From Siphonodentalium dalli (Eukaryota; Mollusca; Scaphopoda; Gadilida; Siphonodentaliidae): a stretch of 64,000 nucleotides of DNA. Positions 62,029 to 64,000 of this stretch are shown here, piece by piece; the first letter of the stretch is position 1, and each line of letters begins with the position of its first letter. The translations under genes were made by a program, and so were the position numbers. Location of the stretch: positions 65,123,319-65,187,318 of the forward strand of contig CP136069.1 in the NCBI GenBank assembly GCA_032622095.1, given 5' to 3'. The notes under the pieces are model-generated. The model worked only from the letters and a program-made list of their open reading frames with translations, ran no database searches and had not been told where the DNA came from.

Positions 62029-63439
62029 AATCGGGCTTTATTGTACTCAGTGCTCCTTTTTTGACATGCTGTCTTGCATTACTCAAACAGACGGGCAATT
62101 CGTCTAACGGCGCACATGAGACAATCATTGTTGGCGACAGAGTCTCTGCCCGCGGGGAGGACCTAGGGTCCGGGTCCTCGCTGTATGAGCGACAGACAAT
62201 CGTCCGACCATACACACATGTGACTGGTCTTCGGTAAATTTTGCCTTCTGTTCACACCTCTGGCATACCTCCTGTCGATCGAGTATATGCTTTCTCCTTG
62301 GTCGTTGCAGTGGGCTAAAAAAAACAATAACTGCTCATGGACCCGGGCCCTTCGGCTGTTAAGAACAATCAGTGAATAACAAGCAGACACAATCTTCTTG
62401 TTATCCACAGTCTGGTTGTTTTTGGGACCTTAATCATCCATGGCCTGTTCCTTCTTTCAGACTGTAGTTCATCCATGGCCTGTTCCTTCTTTCAGACTGT
62501 AGTTCCATCACGATGGGTCTCCTCCTTCTACACATTTTCTAATATGTTACATGCAGACTGCAAAGTATTCCTTTGAATCAAGTGTACGTGTAACTGCATA
62601 CACTATTGGATTGACAGGCTGTGGAGGTAGTTACAACTCAGGACTCTCCGAACTTTTTCTTCTCGATTGTTTCGATACCAGAAAACATTTTGGGAATTTC
62701 CAAGTCCGATTACGCTCTTCATGGACTTCGTTACCTGTTTCCAGACTTAAAGTAACTACCAATCATGGGCATTGTCGGACGGAATATGGCCTCTGTCCGG
62801 TGTATTAATTCACTGAAGTAACATACTGTCATTTTGATGGTCAGTCCGCAAATACTTCTTTTGCGCCTTTATCAGTTGGTCGAGTTAGACACCGTTACTG
62901 CCAGTAGGTCGCAAAAACCTTACAATCTTGATGCGGTGGCTATTTAATTCTGGGTTTTCTTCACCATACATGACTTGGTGGTATGTTTCTAATCGTATTT
63001 ACAGTTGCCACTTCCTCGTTTTGCATCCATATTGACCATTCAGGTAACAATAGATTTCCTTCCTCTGGTGTCGAAACGTTGGGATATCTTGGTTCGTTCA
63101 GTCACATACCATGGAGCAGGGTGGTCTATGCTTTCTGCATATGACCAGCTTACTCCAGGGAGGAGGTGGCACATGCATGTACCTGCATATGACCTTGGGG
63201 AGATTTCACAATTACAGGTTTGTCTGTCTTCAGAACCAAAAGGGGGGGGGGAGGTGCAGAGATTCAGCCAATGGGCTCATTCTTCCACTTTCTCCACTCT
63301 ACCTTGTATCATCAATAAAATTTGCAAATCGGTACCTTTTGGATCCATTTGTTGCTACTCAGCAGGTTCAAATTAATTACTCTTAACTACAATACAATAG
63401 TTTCTCATTCCTCGCAGCCTCCTCCTATGAGTTGATTCT
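62029..63439. other. Internal region of the probable retroelement, right part
   Basis: No domain recognised. A direct duplication of about 40 bp (CATCCATGGCCTGTTCCTTC, TTTCAGACTGTAGTTC) occurs at about 62426-62505, and a poly-G run at 63241-63251. Confidence 0.35.
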
Positions 63440-63542
63440 ACCATGTAGTTCAGTGTGTAACGTATCTTTGAAGGGAATATAACATTTTCAATAGAAAATA
63501 CATATTCCCTTCAAAGATACGTTACACACTGAACTACATGGT
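63440..63542. repeat. Perfect inverted repeat, 41-bp arms, 21-bp loop
   Basis: ACCATGTAGTTCAGTGTGTA... (63440-63480) is the reverse complement of the first 41 bases of the right terminal repeat (63502-63542). Confidence 0.9.
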
Positions 63543-64000
63543 ATATTCATCTTTATTCACAAGAAAGGATTCTATGAGATCCGTTTAAAATTTATAATTT
63601 TGGTACGAAATAGCTTAAGTACCTTTTTGAATCATTATTTATTTATATGACGTAGCAGGTCAAAGGTCATTTGTTCACTTGTTATGTATATAAGCAAGTG
63701 TGGACCCAGTCAAGATCTCTTTTTTTCTTGTGACTCGAAAGGGAAGTACACGCTATGAGAAAATTGAAACCCACATATTATTGTCGGCTTCATTTAACAA
63801 TTCCGTTCCAATTTGTTTAATTTGTTGTGACATCGTTTCATTTTTGGGAAACGACACAATAATAATTATTAAATAATATCACAGTGACAATTTCATTCAA
63901 TTTCACTTGTTTTATTTTACGCAATAAATAAAAAATAAAAACTATTTTATTTATTGCAAATTGTGGGTAATTCCCCAACTTCCGGTTTCGGAACACGTGG
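63502..64000 (+). repeat. Right direct repeat of the probable retroelement, truncated by window end
   Basis: Second copy of 58271-58760, with TATA box and AATAAA conserved. Differences are mostly 1-8 bp indels. Confidence 0.65.

Overview
The window is AT-rich, intron-rich, repeat-laden animal DNA. Consensus GT-AG introns, LINEs with a PHD finger, APE-type endonuclease and reverse transcriptase, hAT elements with 8-bp target duplications, Tc1/mariner-type TA elements and many TTAA-flanked MITEs all point to a metazoan. A marine invertebrate (lophotrochozoan or invertebrate deuterostome) is my best guess, but the species cannot be read from the sequence. There are no bacterial features.

One gene dominates. 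On the + strand, from 17807 to 57155, 22 exons join without a frame break into an 878-residue orthologue of ERCC4/XPF. XPF is the catalytic subunit of the XPF-ERCC1 structure-specific endonuclease of nucleotide excision and crosslink repair. All three parts are present: the degenerate helicase-like N-terminal region (exons 1-13), the ERCC4 nuclease core with GD...ERK...D (exons 15-20) and the C-terminal tandem helix-hairpin-helix (exon 22). The introns hold almost everything else in the middle of the window. This includes a 3-kb array of about 113 units of 27 bp that repeats the exon 6 5' splice site, and an array of about eleven units of roughly 131 bp built from the 3' two thirds of exon 2 plus its donor. 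It also includes seven palindromic TA-flanked MITEs, several families of TTAA-flanked MITEs (one nested in another), foldback GAGGTCCCC repeats and a 1.1-kb hAT element just upstream of exon 7.

Left flank (1-17.8 kb). A 31-nt first coding exon of a divergent minus-strand gene (404-434) encodes a Rossmann start (MVKTVAVIGAG), probably an FMO-like flavoprotein whose remainder lies outside the window. A degenerate CxxC-domain exon follows (2320-2582), then a Gag-like fragment (5025-5456), two TTAA MITEs, and a minus-strand LINE (about 9168-14396). The LINE is split by a 1625-bp TIR element. A 952-bp hAT element with a perfect 8-bp duplication lies at 15334-16285.

Right flank (57.2-64 kb). This is a probable retroelement: two direct repeats of about 490 bp (58271-58760 and 63502 to the window end) with a TATA box and AATAAA flank about 4.7 kb without recognisable coding capacity, itself interrupted by a hAT-like repeat. 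The right repeat is preceded by an inverted copy of its own first 41 bases.

The most unusual theme is the repeated tandem duplication of exon-intron junctions inside one repair gene (exons 2, 6, 8 and 13). Several transposable elements also end within about 30 nt of splice acceptors.
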